From: CAVQAH01 sp963784195
GTDB lineage: Bacteria > Acidobacteriota > Vicinamibacteria > Vicinamibacterales > 2-12-FULL-66-21
Length of the DNA: 64,000 nt
Assembly: GCA_963784195.1 (NCBI GenBank)
Contig: CAWARA010000015.1
Coordinates: 372,001 to 436,000 of the forward strand
Direction of reading: 5' to 3'
The notes under the pieces were generated by a model. That model made no database searches and was not told the origin of the DNA. It worked only from the letters and a program-made list of their open reading frames with translations. Position numbers and translations under genes: made by a program. Shown here piece after piece: positions 50,542 through 61,201 of the stretch. Every line of letters begins with the position of its first letter. Position 1 is the first letter of the stretch.

Positions 50542-53500
50542 ATGAAGCATTACCGTTTCATCGGGTTGAGCCTTGTGCTCGGACTCACGTTCGCCGGTCA
50601 ATCGCTGGTCGGCCGCAGCGAGCAGGCTCCTGCAGCTCAGCCGGCGCGCGGACCCCTCGATTCGCTGTATTTCCGGGCGATCGGGCCTGCCTCGATGTCG
50701 GGACGAATCTCCGACGTCGCGGTCTACGAAGCCAACCCGGCCATCTTCTACGTCGGGACGGCGCACGGCGGGGTGTGGAAAACGGTCAACAACGGCACGA
50801 CGTTCGAGCCGCAGTTGCAGGACCAGGGACTGATGTCCATCGGCGACATCGCCGTCTCGCAGTCGAACCCCGATCTCCTCTACGTCGGCACCGGTGAGTC
50901 GAACAATCGCCAGAGCACGTCGTGGGGTGACGGCGTCTACAAGTCCACCGACGGTGGCAAGACGTATACGAACGTCGGGCTGCGGACGTCGCGCCACATC
51001 AACGAAATGGTCATCGACCCGCGCAACAACGACATCGTTTTTGTGGCGGCAACCGGCAGCCTGTGGGGACCGGGCGGCGAGCGTGGCGTCTACAAGACGG
51101 CCGACGGCGGCAAGACGTGGAAGCAGGTTCTGAAGGTCGACGACGACACCGGCGCGAACGATCTGGTGATTGATCCGACCAACAGCCAGGTGCTGTATGC
51201 GACGACCTATCAGCGGCGGCGCACCGCCTGTTGCATGAACGGCGGCGGCCCAGGCAGCGGCATCTGGAAGTCGACTGACGGTGGCGAGACCTGGACGCGA
51301 ATCAAGGGCGGCGTGCTCGATCAGCCGCTTGGCCGCATCGCCATCGACGTGTACCGCAAGCGCCCGAATATCCTCTACGCCCTGATTGAAGGTCCCGGCG
51401 GTGGCGGTCGCGGCGCTGGCGGAGGCGGAGGAGAGGAAGGCCCGGGTGGGGCCGGTCAGGCCGGCGGACGTGGCGGTCCGCAGCCGGTGAACAACCAGCC
51501 CACTGGTTTCTACCGCTCCGACGACGGCGGCGCGACGTGGCGCAAGGTGAACAACGCGAACCCGCGTCCGATGTATTTCAGCAAGGTGCGAATCGATCCG
51601 ACGGACCCCGAGGTCGTCTATTTCGGTGGCGTCGACCTCCATCAGACGCTCGACGGCGGCAAGACGGTGAACACCGCCGCAGCGTCGCGGATCCACTCGG
51701 ATCATCACGCCATCTGGATCAACCCGGCGAACCCGAATCACGTGCTGATTGGCAACGACGGCGGGCTGGCGATCTCGTACGACCAGGCGAAGTCGTGGCA
51801 GTTCCTGCCCAACCTGCCGGTCGGGCTCTTCTATCACGTGAGCGTCGACATGGCGACGCCGTACAACGTCTGCGGCGGCATGCAGGACAACTACAACTGG
51901 TGCGGCCCGAGCGCCGTGCGCGGTTCAGCGGGCATCGCCAACTATCACTGGACGACGCTGCAAGGTGGCGACGGCTTCGTCGTGCTCCAGGATCCGAAGG
52001 ACTACCGCATCGCGTTCAGCGAGTCTCAGGACGGCAACATCGTCCGCGTCGACAGGCGGACCGGCGAGACGATATCCATCCGGCCGGTGCCGGCGCCTGG
52101 CGAGCCGGCGTACCGCTGGCACTGGGATACGCCGATGATCCAGTCGCCGCACGATGCCCGTGTGCTCTACATCGCCGCCAATCGAGTGTTCCGCTCGCCC
52201 GATCACGGCCTGACATGGACGCCGGTGAGTCCGGATCTCACCACCAACCAGAACCGCGACGAGATCGTCACGATGGGCGTGAAGGGTAGCGAGATCGCGA
52301 TGGCGCGCAATGACGGCATCCAGGCCTGGCCGGCGATCGTATCGCTGGCCGAATCGCCCAAGCGGCTCGGCCTGCTCTATGCCGGAACCGACGACGGGCA
52401 ACTGGCGGTGTCTCGCGACGGCGGGAAGAACTGGACGCAGGTCATCGACAAGCTGTCAGGGTTGCCCAAGGGCATCTACGTGTCCGAAGTCGTGCCCTCA
52501 CGCTTCGACGAGGGGACCGTCTACGCGACCTTCGACGGTCACAGGCAGAACGACTTCGGCACCTACATCTACGCGAGCAACGACTTCGGCCAGACGTGGC
52601 GGCCGATCATGAACAACCTGAAGGACGAGGTCGCGCGGACGTTGACCGAGGACCAGCGCAATCCCGACGTGCTTTACCTGGGCACCGAGACGGGGTTGTT
52701 CCTGAGCCTCGATCGCGGCAAGAGCTGGCAGCGCCTGCGCGCGAACCTGCCAACGGTGCGCATCGACGAGATCACGTTGCACCCGCGTGACAACGCGATG
52801 ATCCTCGCAACCCACGGGCGGACGATCTGGATCCTGGACAACCTCGCGCCGATTCAGGAATTCGCGGCGGTGCAATCGACCGACGCGAAGCTGTTTACAC
52901 CACCGCCTTCGTCGATGTTCCGCCGGCCTGCGCGCGATCGAAACTACGAGTTCTGGGGCGATCAGACGTTCTTCGGCGAGAACCCGCCGCAGGCGGCCGT
53001 GATTTCGTGGATGTTGAAGAAGGACGCCGGTGCGGTCAGCCTGAAGATCGCCGACGCGACGGGCCGTGAAGTGCGCGAGATCTCCGGTCCGGTGCTCGCC
53101 AGCAGCAACAAGGCGGGCATTCAGTCGGCGTGCTGGGATCTGCGCGTGCAGCCGGCGTCCGGCTCCCGTCGCCACTGGCCGCGGCGGTGGCCGCGGCGAT
53201 CAGGGCGGCGGCGGTGGACGTCAGGGTGGCCCCGGCGGTCAGCAGCAGAGTCCATTCGGCGCCGGCTGCGGCGGTGCAGGCGGCGGTGGCGGGGGCGGCG
53301 GTGGCTTTGGCGGCGGTGGCGGCAACGCCGGTCCGTATGTGCTGCCGGGTACCTACAACGTCTCGTTGCTCGTCGACGGCAAGGTCGTGGACACGAAGCC
53401 GTTGCGCGTGAGCGCCGATCCGGAAGTCATTCTGACCGACGCGCAGCGCAAGCAGCTCTTCGACATGGCGATGGAGATGCACGAGTTGCAGAAGCGCGCG

Positions 53501-53959
53501 ACCGATATCGGTAACGCGCTCGGGCCGTTCAACATACGGATGGGCGAGCTCTCGAAGGAGATCGCCGGCAAGAGCGACATGCCGCCGGACGTCAAGACGA
53601 TGTTCGACGACGTGAACAAGGAGCTGGGCGTCCTGGCGCCGAAGTTCGCACCGCCGCAGGGCGGTCGAGGTGGCCGTGGCGGCGGTGGCGGCGCGGCCGA
53701 CAATCCGATCGCACGTGTCGGCCTGGCCAAGAATGCATTCATGGCAGGGATGTGGCCGACACAGGCGGCCATGCAGGCCTACACCGACGCGAAGGCGCAG
53801 ACGCCGAAGTTGTTTGCCGACGCGAATGCGTTGCTGACCAAAGCCTCGACGCTCAGCAGCGCGCTTGCCAAGCACAACCTGACGCTGACCGTGCCACCGC
53901 CGGTGCAGCTCAAGTATCGATGGGCGATGGGCAATGCATGCCGACCAGGCGCCTTGTAA
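50542..53959 (+). CDS. Exported BNR/sortilin-like beta-propeller protein, one frameshift
   Basis: About 1139 residues. Signal peptide (FIGLSLVLGLTFAGQSLVG), then ten or more BNR/Asp-box blades (VYKSTDGGKTYT, VYKTADGGKTWK, IWKSTDGGETWT, FYRSDDGGATWR, LAVSRDGGKNWT, LSLDRGKSWQ), the fold of VPS10/sortilin and sialidases. The catalytic residues of a sialidase are not evident, so binding or structural work is likelier. A Gly-rich loop near residue 290 and a second after a frame change near 53160 (GRGGGRGDQGGGGGRQGGPG) are very Gly-rich. ATG at 50542 after GGAGG. The end (VQLKYRWAMGNACRPGAL) runs into a GGGCGAT word. Confidence 0.85.
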
Positions 53960-54861
53960 ACCTGCCTCGCGCGGATGGTGCCGTCGGCCCGCTTGACCCG
54001 CACTTCCAGCGGGTGAAAGTCGCCGTCCTGCACCGGTGCCTCGAACGTCAGCGTGTACATGTGCCGCATCAACTCGAGCGTTCCGGCGAAGAACTCGCGC
54101 ACGGTTGCGGTTTCCTTCATTTGGAATCCGCCGGTCAGCTCTGAGATCGCCTTCATACCGGCTCCGGCGCGGACGATCACGGCTTCGGTCTGACTCTGCC
54201 GGATGTAATGCTCGCTGTCTTCGCCGCCGACGTTGATCAGCACGCCGAACCGGGCGGCGTATTCCGCCACTTCCTCCATGCTGCGCCTGTTGGCCGTCGC
54301 CCGTCCGTCCGACAACAGCACGATCGCGCGTCGTCCTTCGACGCTCGAGAGTGCTTCGACCGCGGCGTAAACCGCATCCCACACGGGTGAGGGGCTCTGG
54401 AAGTTGCGATAGCCGTCGAGGGCGCGATCGGCGGCGCGTTTCAATTCCTGCGGATTGGATGTGAACGAGGGACTGAGATAGTTCTGCGAGCCGATCGATC
54501 CGATCCGCACCCGATCGATCGTCTTGACCGCTGGAACGAACCCATCCTTGACGTCATCTTTCACGTCTTCTTCGCGCATCTGCCAGCGCATGCTGCCGCT
54601 GGCGTCGACGAGGAGGACGACGTTCAGCGGGGCGGGGCCCGGTGTGCAGGACGTGATCGGCACGGGACGGCCGTCGCTGTAGATCTCGAAATCGGCGGCG
54701 CTCAGGCCCTTGACAGGGTCGCCCGTCACCGAGAGCACCGACACGTCGACGGTGATCTGCGCGGCGGCCAGGTGCGCCGGTCCGACGATGTCCGGTTCCC
54801 GCGCAACCGTCACCACGCAGGCCATGGCGACCACGACGCTCGAGACTGCCAGCCGCCTCAC
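53779..54861 (-). CDS. VWFA-related exported protein (copy 3)
   Basis: 360 residues. Signal peptide region (LAVSSVVVAMACVVTVA), family opening AQITVDVSVLSVTGDPVKGLSAADFEIYSDG, a true MIDAS VVLLVDASGSMRW, SSVEGRRAIVLLSDGRATANRR and YTLTFEAPVQDGDFHPLEVRVKR. The natural end is probably near RQVYKAPGRH (about 53945); past a GGGCGAT word the frame stays open by chance to 53779, overlapping the convergent BNR gene by about 180 bases. Its ATG overlaps the stop of copy 4 (ATGA). Confidence 0.8.
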   Translation of the reverse strand: MRRLAVSSVVVAMACVVTVAREPDIVGPAHLAAAQITVDVSVLSVTGDPVKGLSAADFEIYSDGRPVPITSCTPGPAPLNVVLLVDASGSMRWQMREEDVKDDVKDGFVPAVKTIDRVRIGSIGSQNYLSPSFTSNPQELKRAADRALDGYRNFQSPSPVWDAVYAAVEALSSVEGRRAIVLLSDGRATANRRSMEEVAEYAARFGVLINVGGEDSEHYIRQSQTEAVIVRAGAGMKAISELTGGFQMKETATVREFFAGTLELMRHMYTLTFEAPVQDGDFHPLEVRVKRADGTIRARQVYKAPGRHALPIAHRYLSCTGGGTVSVRLCLASALLSVEALVSNAFASANNFGVCAFASV

Positions 54862-55738
54862 TTTCGCGTCTCCGCGAGGTAGTTCTTGCGGGCCCGCACC
54901 GTCAACCCGGCGCGCTTCAGCCCGACCTCGAGCTTGTGCATCTTCCCGTCGAGCTCGAGCGGCGCGAATCCGAGCAGGTACTGACGTCGCAACTCGTTCG
55001 CAATCTGCACGAACGTGGAGGGCAGGTCATCGTCGGCCTTGATCTCGTAATGCCCGCCGCCGGTTTCCTCGGAGAGCTCGACGATCTCGGTGGCGAGACC
55101 GGGCCGCTCCATGCCGATGGCGTAGATCATGAAGTCCTCGCGGACGGCGCGCTTCTGCACGTCCTCGAACGAGAGACACCGGCGGAAGATGCAGGAATCG
55201 CCGCCGTCGGTCAGCGTCAGCACCACGCGCCGCCCCGTCTCTCGCGAGAGCGCGGCCATTCCGGCATCGAGTGCGTTCCACAACGGCGTCGCGCCGCCGG
55301 GCCACAGTTCCTGCCGCAGGACCCGAGTCAGCACCGCCTTGTCGCTCGTCAGCATCGGGCTGACCGATACCTCGTCTCCGAACGTGCCAATCTGCGCCCG
55401 GTCCGCCGGCAACATCGCCCCGATGAACTCGATCGTCGAATTGCGGACCCGCGTGAAGCGGTTGACCATGCTGCCGCTCATGTCCAGCATGACGGCGACG
55501 GTGATCGGCTGCGGGTCGTTCGAGAACAGCGAGACCTCGACAGGCCTGCCGTTGTCGCGGATGGTGAAGTCGTCGCGCGTCAGATCCGTCACGAGGCGTC
55601 CGCTGCCGTCCGCCACCGTGGCATAGACGGCAACGCGGCTCACGGAAGTCCGGAACTGCGCATCCGGCGCACTCCCGCCGCTGAGCACACCAACCGCCAC
55701 GAGGATCCCGAAACCACAGAAAATCGTCGAAGCTGCAT
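54858..55738 (-). CDS. VWFA-related exported protein (copy 4), start frameshifted
   Basis: About 293 residues. Core: VSRVAVYATVADGSGRLVTDL, DFTIRDNGRPVEVSLFS, MIDAS VAVMLDMSGSMVNRF, GRRVVLTLTDGGDS, YAIGMERPGLATEIVEL and RRQYLLGFAPLELDGKMHKL. No good start lies in the main frame; a GTG at 55700 would remove most of the signal. With one base changed near 55709 the ATG at 55738 gives MQLRRFSVVSGILVAVGVLS, a convincing signal peptide. ATGA overlap with copy 3 shows that the two are co-translated, so they may act together. Confidence 0.78.
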
Positions 55739-55745
55739 CGCAAAA

Positions 55746-55810
55746 AATCGAAGGGCTCTACGAGAATCGAAGGGCTCTACGAGCTACGAGCTACGAACTA
55801 CGAACCACGG
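55746..55810. repeat. 19-bp direct repeat and CTACGAG/CTACGAA words
   Basis: AATCGAAGGGCTCTACGAG at 55746-55764 and 55765-55783, then CTACGAG/CTACGAA units up to about 55808. It fills the gap between VWFA copy 4 and the end of the P1 peptidase gene. Confidence 0.9.
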
Positions 55811-55823
55811 CGAACGTCAGTCC

Positions 55824-56981
55824 CTACCGTCCATACTTCTTCAGCACCGCTCTGAGCTCCGCAATCGGCAGCGCGCGAATCGTTCGTCCGTTTCCCGTCG
55901 TGTCGACCGCCTTGAGCAGCGAGTTATAGAGCGCTTCTTCCGTCGCGTCGAGGACGCCCTCGAACAGCGCGGACACCGAATCGGTCGGCAGTACCGTGCG
56001 CGGCTGGGGACCGCTCGCGCCGGTCACGCGCAGCGAGGGATGCGTCGAGAATGCGATCGCGAAGTCGCCGCTGCCGTTCGAATAGGTCGATCCGGTTCGA
56101 GCCATCGCGAAAATCGCACGCGCCGCGAGCCGCTGCAGGTCGCGCGCATCCAGCGGCGCATCCGTGGCGACCACGATCATGCAGGAGCCGTCGGCGTCCT
56201 GATCGTTGCCGCGCGAACCTTGCGGACGCGGCGACAGCTCGCGCCAGATCGGCGCTCCCGCCATGGTCAGGCGCCCACCGAAGTTCGATTGCACCAGGAC
56301 GCCCACCGTCCAGGTGTCGTTCTGCTGCTGTATCACGCGCGAGGATGTGCCGATCCCCCCCTTCCACCCGAAGGCGACCGTGCCCGCGCCCGCGCCGACC
56401 GCGCCCTCGTCGACGGCGCTGGCACGCGCACCGGCAATGGCGGACGTGACGTGGTCGCGCGTGACGTGCAGGCCGCGGATGTCGTTCAGCCCGCCGTCGT
56501 TCGTTTCGCCGACGAGTGCGTTCACGGAACGGACGTCCTCATTGCCGGGCTGCGCAATCGTCCACCGCACCACCGCTTCCACGGCGGTGCCAACCGACAG
56601 GGTGTTCGTGAGGACGATCGGTGACTCGATAGTGCCGAGCTCCTGGACCTGCGTCGACCCCGCCAGCTTGCCGAAGGCGTTGCCGACGAACACCGCGCCC
56701 GCGACCTTCTCGCGGAACAGGTTGCCCTCGTGCGGGAGGATCGCCGTGACCCCGGTTCTCACGTTCTCGCCGCTCGAGACCGTCGTGTGCCCGACGCGCA
56801 CACCGGCAACGTCAGTGATCGCGTTCAGCGGCCCCGGCTTCCCGGCACCCGGCTCGATGCCCAGATCCCGCGCCCGCGGCCTGTCCTGGGCGCCAGTCCC
56901 GGCCGTCATCGCCAGCGCCACGGCGACGGCCACAACCGTCGCTCCATTGCCCATCGCCCAGTGGCCATGGTCCTTTGACAT
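55824..56981 (-). CDS. P1/S58 family peptidase (DmpA-like aminopeptidase)
   Basis: 385 residues. Family motifs: RARDLGIEPGAGKPGPLNAI, VAGVRVGHTTV, AVFVGNAFGKLAGSTQV, VNALVGETNDGGLND and DADGSCMIVVATDAPL. The Gly-Ser in the last is the self-cleavage point that frees the nucleophilic serine. DmpA-type enzymes cleave amino-terminal L- or D-residues and esters. A hydrophobic start (ATVVAVAVALAMTAGTGAQ) suggests export. ATG at 56981 (MSKDHGHW) is likeliest, but its first 13 residues include a translated GGGCGAT-like word (HWAMGNG), so the original start may differ. Confidence 0.88.
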   Translation of the reverse strand: MSKDHGHWAMGNGATVVAVAVALAMTAGTGAQDRPRARDLGIEPGAGKPGPLNAITDVAGVRVGHTTVSSGENVRTGVTAILPHEGNLFREKVAGAVFVGNAFGKLAGSTQVQELGTIESPIVLTNTLSVGTAVEAVVRWTIAQPGNEDVRSVNALVGETNDGGLNDIRGLHVTRDHVTSAIAGARASAVDEGAVGAGAGTVAFGWKGGIGTSSRVIQQQNDTWTVGVLVQSNFGGRLTMAGAPIWRELSPRPQGSRGNDQDADGSCMIVVATDAPLDARDLQRLAARAIFAMARTGSTYSNGSGDFAIAFSTHPSLRVTGASGPQPRTVLPTDSVSALFEGVLDATEEALYNSLLKAVDTTGNGRTIRALPIAELRAVLKKYGR

Positions 56982-57109
56982 CGAGTACCTCCGTCCAGCA
57001 CGACCATACCGGCGCTTTGAGCCCTGATCTCGATTCTCTATCCAGCCGCCGCGCCACGCCAGCGAGGTGACGAATCCGGCATCGAAACGCTCATCCCACC
57101 GTTGGCGTA

Positions 57110-57137
57110 TTGAATCCCAAAAGCGATGGGCCATAAT
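57110..57137 (+). promoter_or_regulatory. Possible promoter of the S9 peptidase gene
   Basis: TTGAAT (57110-57115), a 16-base spacer and CATAAT (57132-57137); TAATAT two bases later is an alternative. Leader of about 65 bases to the ATG at 57211. Confidence 0.45.
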
Positions 57138-57210
57138 ATGCCCGGTTTTCGCTTCTTTGTTTCCTGGGGCTTCCTGGGCAGCGTCGAACAAGACGAAAGA
57201 GGTGGTGGCA

Positions 57211-60200
57211 ATGCTCCATCGAGTTTGGCGGCACGCAGTCGTTCTGACGTGCGGTTCGTTTCTCGTGCTCTCGGGCCTTCACGCGCCGGTTTCAGTGCGT
57301 GTCGAGGCTCAGTCGGTGCCGGCTGGCAAGCGGCCGCTGACCTACGACATGTTCGACGCCTGGTGGTCGATTCAGGGCACCACGCTGTCGCGCGACGGTG
57401 AATGGCTCGCCTACGCCTTGACGTCGCAAGGGCTCGACGGCCAGCTCGTGGTACGAAACCTCAAGACGGGCAACGAATTCAAGCACCCGCGCGGAACGAA
57501 CCCGAACTTCACGCCCGATGGCAAGTTCGTGCTCTTCACGATCGTGCCGACGAAAGCGGACGAGGAGAAAGTCGAGAAAGAAGAGCAGGCGAATCGCGCA
57601 AGCAAGCCAGGCTGGCGAAGGCGGGCAGGGCCGCGGTGAAGGTCAGGGGCAGAACCGGAACCAGCGGAATCAGCCGCGGAACTCAGCAGGCATCATGGCG
57701 CTGCCAACCGGCACGGTCACGACGGTGGAGCGCGTCGGAAACATCAGCCTTCCTGAAGAGTCGTCGACCTGGGTCGCGCTCTACAAAGGTAATCGCGCGG
57801 GCGCAGGCGGTGGCGGCGGCCGGGGCGGACGTGGCGGCCGCGGCGGTGGTGGTGCGGCGCAGGCAGCCGCCGGGCGAGGCGCAGGCCAGGGACGCGGCGA
57901 CACCGAGCGCGGGGCGAAACGCAAGGATGCCGGCTCCGATCTGATTCTCCGCAACCTGACGACCGGTCAGGACACGACGATCCCGCTCGTCAGCGACTTC
58001 GCCTGGACGCGTGATGGCTCCTGGATCACCTACGGCGTCTCCTCGCAGAAGGCCGAAGAGGATGGCGCCTTCGCTCGCCAGATGTCGGACGGCACCGCCG
58101 TTCCACTCCTGAAGGGCAAGGGGAACTACAAGGGATTCACATTCGACGAGGCGGGTAAGCAGGCGGCATTCCTGAGCGATCAAGCCGAGTACGACAAGCC
58201 AGTCTCGCCGTATCGCCTCTACTACTGGAAGCCGGGTGAAACCTCGGCGACCGAGTTAGTCACAGCGTCCACCGCCGGAATGGCGCGCGGCATGGTCGTC
58301 AGCGATCAGGCCCCGCCGCGATTCTCCCGCGACGGGCAGAGGCTGTATCTCGGGACCGCGCCACCACCGGCTCCGCCAGCCGCCGAAGGCGCGCCAGAGC
58401 CGCGCGCCGTGGATATCTGGAACTGGCAGGACCCGTACCTCCAGCCGATGCAGCGCGTCCGCGCGCAGCAGGAGCGCAATCGCAACTACCGCGCAATGGT
58501 CTACACCGCCGACAAGCGGCTCGTGCAGCTGGCGACCACCGAGCTGCCGAACGTCAACGTGGACGATGATGCGACGATCGCCGTGGGCACCTCCGAACTG
58601 GCGTATCGCAAGGAGGTTTCCTGGGACACGACCTACAACGACGTTTCGCTCGTCGATCTGAAGAGCGGCCAGGCGAAGAAGATCATGGAGCACTGGCGCG
58701 GAACGCCGACGCTGTCACCAGGCGGAAAGTACCTCCTGTACTTCGATGAGAACGAGGCCGACTGGTTCACGTATCGGATCGCGGACGGCGTCAAGACGAA
58801 CCTGACCGCCAAACTGAACATCAACTTCTGGCGGGAGGATCACGACTCACCGAGCATGCCAGGCGCTTACGGCAACGCAGGCTTCACCGCAAACGACGGC
58901 TCGGTGCTCGTGTACGACAAGTACGACATCTGGGAGATCAAGCCGGACGGCACGGGCGCCCGGATGGTGACCAACGGGTTCGGGCGGAAGGAACAGATCG
59001 TATTCCGCTACCGCTCGCTCGACCCCGATCAGCGCGCCATCCCGACGGACAAGCCGCTGCTGCTGACGGCGAACGACGACCGCACCGAGTCGAGCGGCTT
59101 CTACCAGGTACCGCTGACCGGCACCGCGGCGCCGACGAAGATCGTCACGGTGGACAAGTCCTTCGGCCAGATCGTCAAGGCGAAGAACGCCGACCGCATC
59201 GTCTTCACGCTATCGCGTTTCGAGGAATTCCCGGATCTCTGGGTCAGCGACACGTCCTTCAAGGACATGAAGAAGATCAGCAACGCGAACCCGCAGCAGT
59301 CGCAGTTCGTGTGGGGAAAGTCCGAGCTGATGCACTACATCAACGCGGACGGCAAGAAGCTGCGCGCGATCCTGACCAAACCGGAAAACTTCGACCCCGC
59401 AAAGAAGTATCCGCTGATGGTCTACATCTACGAGGAGCTGTCGGAAGGCCTGCACACGTATCGTGCGCCGAACCCCGGCACGAGCATCAATATCACCCGG
59501 TACGTCAGCAACGGCTACATCGTGCTGCAGCCCGACATCGTCTACGGCACGGGCTATCCTGGCGAGAGCGCCGAGAAGTGCGTAATCCCGGCGGTCAACA
59601 CCGTGGTGGCGCAGGGCTACATCGATCCGAAGCGAATCGGGATCCAGGGCCACTCGTGGGGCGGCTACCAGATTACCCACCTGATCACGCGCACCGACAT
59701 GTTCGCCGCCGTGCAGGCTGGCGCGTCCGTGTCGAACATGATCAGCGCTTACGGCGGGATCCGCTGGGGCACCGGCATGTCGCGCGCGTTCCAGTACCAG
59801 AAGACGCAGAGCCGCATCGGTCAGCCGCCGTGGGACGCGCCACTCCAGTTCATCGAAAACTCACCGATCTTCTGGGTGGAGAAGGTCCACACGCCGTACC
59901 TCACGATCCACAACGACGAAGACGACGCCGTGCCGTGGTATCAGGCGATCGAGTTCTTCTCGGCGCTGCGCCGCCTCGGAAAGGAAGCGTACTTCTTCAA
60001 CTACAACGGCGAACCGCACGGGTTGCGCAATCGCGACAACATGAAGCACTGGACCGTGCACCAGGATGAGTTCTTCGATCACTTCCTGCTTGGCAAGGCG
60101 AAGCCGGAGTGGATGGAGAAGGGCGTGCCGTATCTCGAACGCGGCAAGCGCGACGTCTCTGGAATGTTCAAGCCGAAGCAGTCGACGACGCCGACGACCC

Positions 60201-60214
60201 AGGCTAGCCGCTAA
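57211..60214 (+). CDS. Exported S9 prolyl-oligopeptidase-family peptidase, one frameshift
   Basis: About 1000 residues. Signal peptide (AVVLTCGSFLVLSGLHAPVS), PD40-like propeller (LSRDGEWLAYAL, FTPDGKFVLFTI, LSPGGKYLLYFD) and an alpha/beta-hydrolase domain with the triad Ser in IGIQGHSWGGYQ, Asp in IHNDEDDAVPW and His in NYNGEPHGLRN. Long Gly/Arg-rich insertions (GGRGGRGGRGGGG near 57810) mark the propeller. The frame shifts near 57600, next to GGCTGGCGAAGGCGGGC. Expected to cleave peptides in the periplasm. ATG at 57211 with GAGGTGG upstream. Divergent from the P1 peptidase. Confidence 0.9.
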
Positions 60215-60560
60215 CGGAGGGGACGGAGGGCACGGACGGAGGCGACGGAGGGCACGGAACGAGCTCAAACTCGGAGAAACGGAGACACGGAGGCGGTTAC
60301 TTAAGTGACTGCAGTCAGCGGCCGATGCCGGCCCGGCCATCGGCCGGGCCGAGCGATCACTGGACACCCCGCGGACGCAAGCTGCAGGTGATGCAGACGC
60401 AGCTTGTGTCCGTGGGGTGTCCAGTGATCGCCCGCCGCGTTCGCGGCGGCATCGGCGGAGCCGGTGACCCCCGCTCAGCCATTGTTCCCTCCGTGCCTCC
60501 GTTTCTCCGAGTTGAAGCCTGGTCCGTGTCCCCCGTCACCTCCGTCAACGCTCACGAGCT
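60214..60560. repeat. Long nested palindrome between convergent genes
   Basis: No gene in 60215-60544. Outer arms of CGGAGGGCACGGA words (about 60214-60295, with ACTCGGAGAAACGGAG) face their reverse complements at about 60484-60545. Within lie TGACTGCAGTCA (60306-60317), GGCCCGGC-CATCG-GCCGGGCC (60329-60349) and a central hairpin with 31-base arms (60355-60385 and 60399-60429, loop 13). The two arm mismatches are G-U pairs in plus-strand RNA. Confidence 0.9.
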
Positions 60561-61201
60561 CCGGCGCGCACCGAGCGGAACGGCTTGGTGATCGCTCCCG
60601 CTTCGATTCGGCTCCCCGGCAACAGCAGCGAATACCCTCCCACCAGCGCGTCGTCTCCAATCGTCACGTGTCCGATGTGCAACCCGACACGGCCGTCGTC
60701 GAAGGGCGCAATCACGTGCGGATTGAGCCGCACGCCCATGCCGAAGATCACGCGGCTGCCGATACGCACCAGGGGACGATCGAGAATCATGACGCCTGGC
60801 GCCCAGTAGACGAGCGATCCGATTCGCGCGCCCCACAGACGCAGCCAGAACGAGTACAGTCCCGGGACCAGCCGAATCAGTTCCTCGAGGAACGGAAGCC
60901 TGACGAACAGGACTTGCCACTGCGCGGTGAACCACCACGCCAGAAACCCAGGATCGTCCGTGGAGACTTGTCCGAGCGTCAACGGACGGATGGTCGTGAA
61001 CAGACGAACGGCCAGAACGGGTAGCAGGTAGACGACGGCCGGGGTCAGCCATACGAGCGCACCGTTGGCGGAGCCGGTCAAGGCCAGCGCGATCGGAAGA
61101 ACCGCGAGCGCTGCATGTATCGTGGGAATCATCCCGAGCGCGATCATCATCGCGCGCCCGCGCGTGCCGATCTCGAAGCGGGCAGGTCCGGGTTCGCTCA
61201 C
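60545..61201 (-). CDS. Membrane-linked hexapeptide-repeat acyltransferase
   Basis: 218 residues. Two N-terminal membrane helices (MIPTIHAALAVLPIALALTG, LTPAVVYLLPVLAVRLF), a middle amphipathic part, and a left-handed beta-helix C-terminus (VRIGSRVIFGMGVRLNPHVI, GLHIGHVTIGDDALVGGYSLLLPGSRI). Hexapeptide-repeat enzymes usually transfer acetyl or longer acyl groups; the acceptor is unknown. The ATG overlaps the stop of the AurF-like gene (ATGA), so they form an operon, which suggests that they act on the same metabolite or lipid. Confidence 0.75.
   Translation of the reverse strand: MSEPGPARFEIGTRGRAMMIALGMIPTIHAALAVLPIALALTGSANGALVWLTPAVVYLLPVLAVRLFTTIRPLTLGQVSTDDPGFLAWWFTAQWQVLFVRLPFLEELIRLVPGLYSFWLRLWGARIGSLVYWAPGVMILDRPLVRIGSRVIFGMGVRLNPHVIAPFDDGRVGLHIGHVTIGDDALVGGYSLLLPGSRIEAGAITKPFRSVRAGARER

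Noticed and set aside
57110..57140. Leaderless start for the S9 peptidase
   Set aside because: The -10 is about 75 bases from the ATG at 57211, which has a ribosome-binding site and signal peptide.
60214..60560. Insertion sequence
   Set aside because: No transposase frame; only nested inverted repeats. A non-autonomous element remains possible and is listed as a finding.
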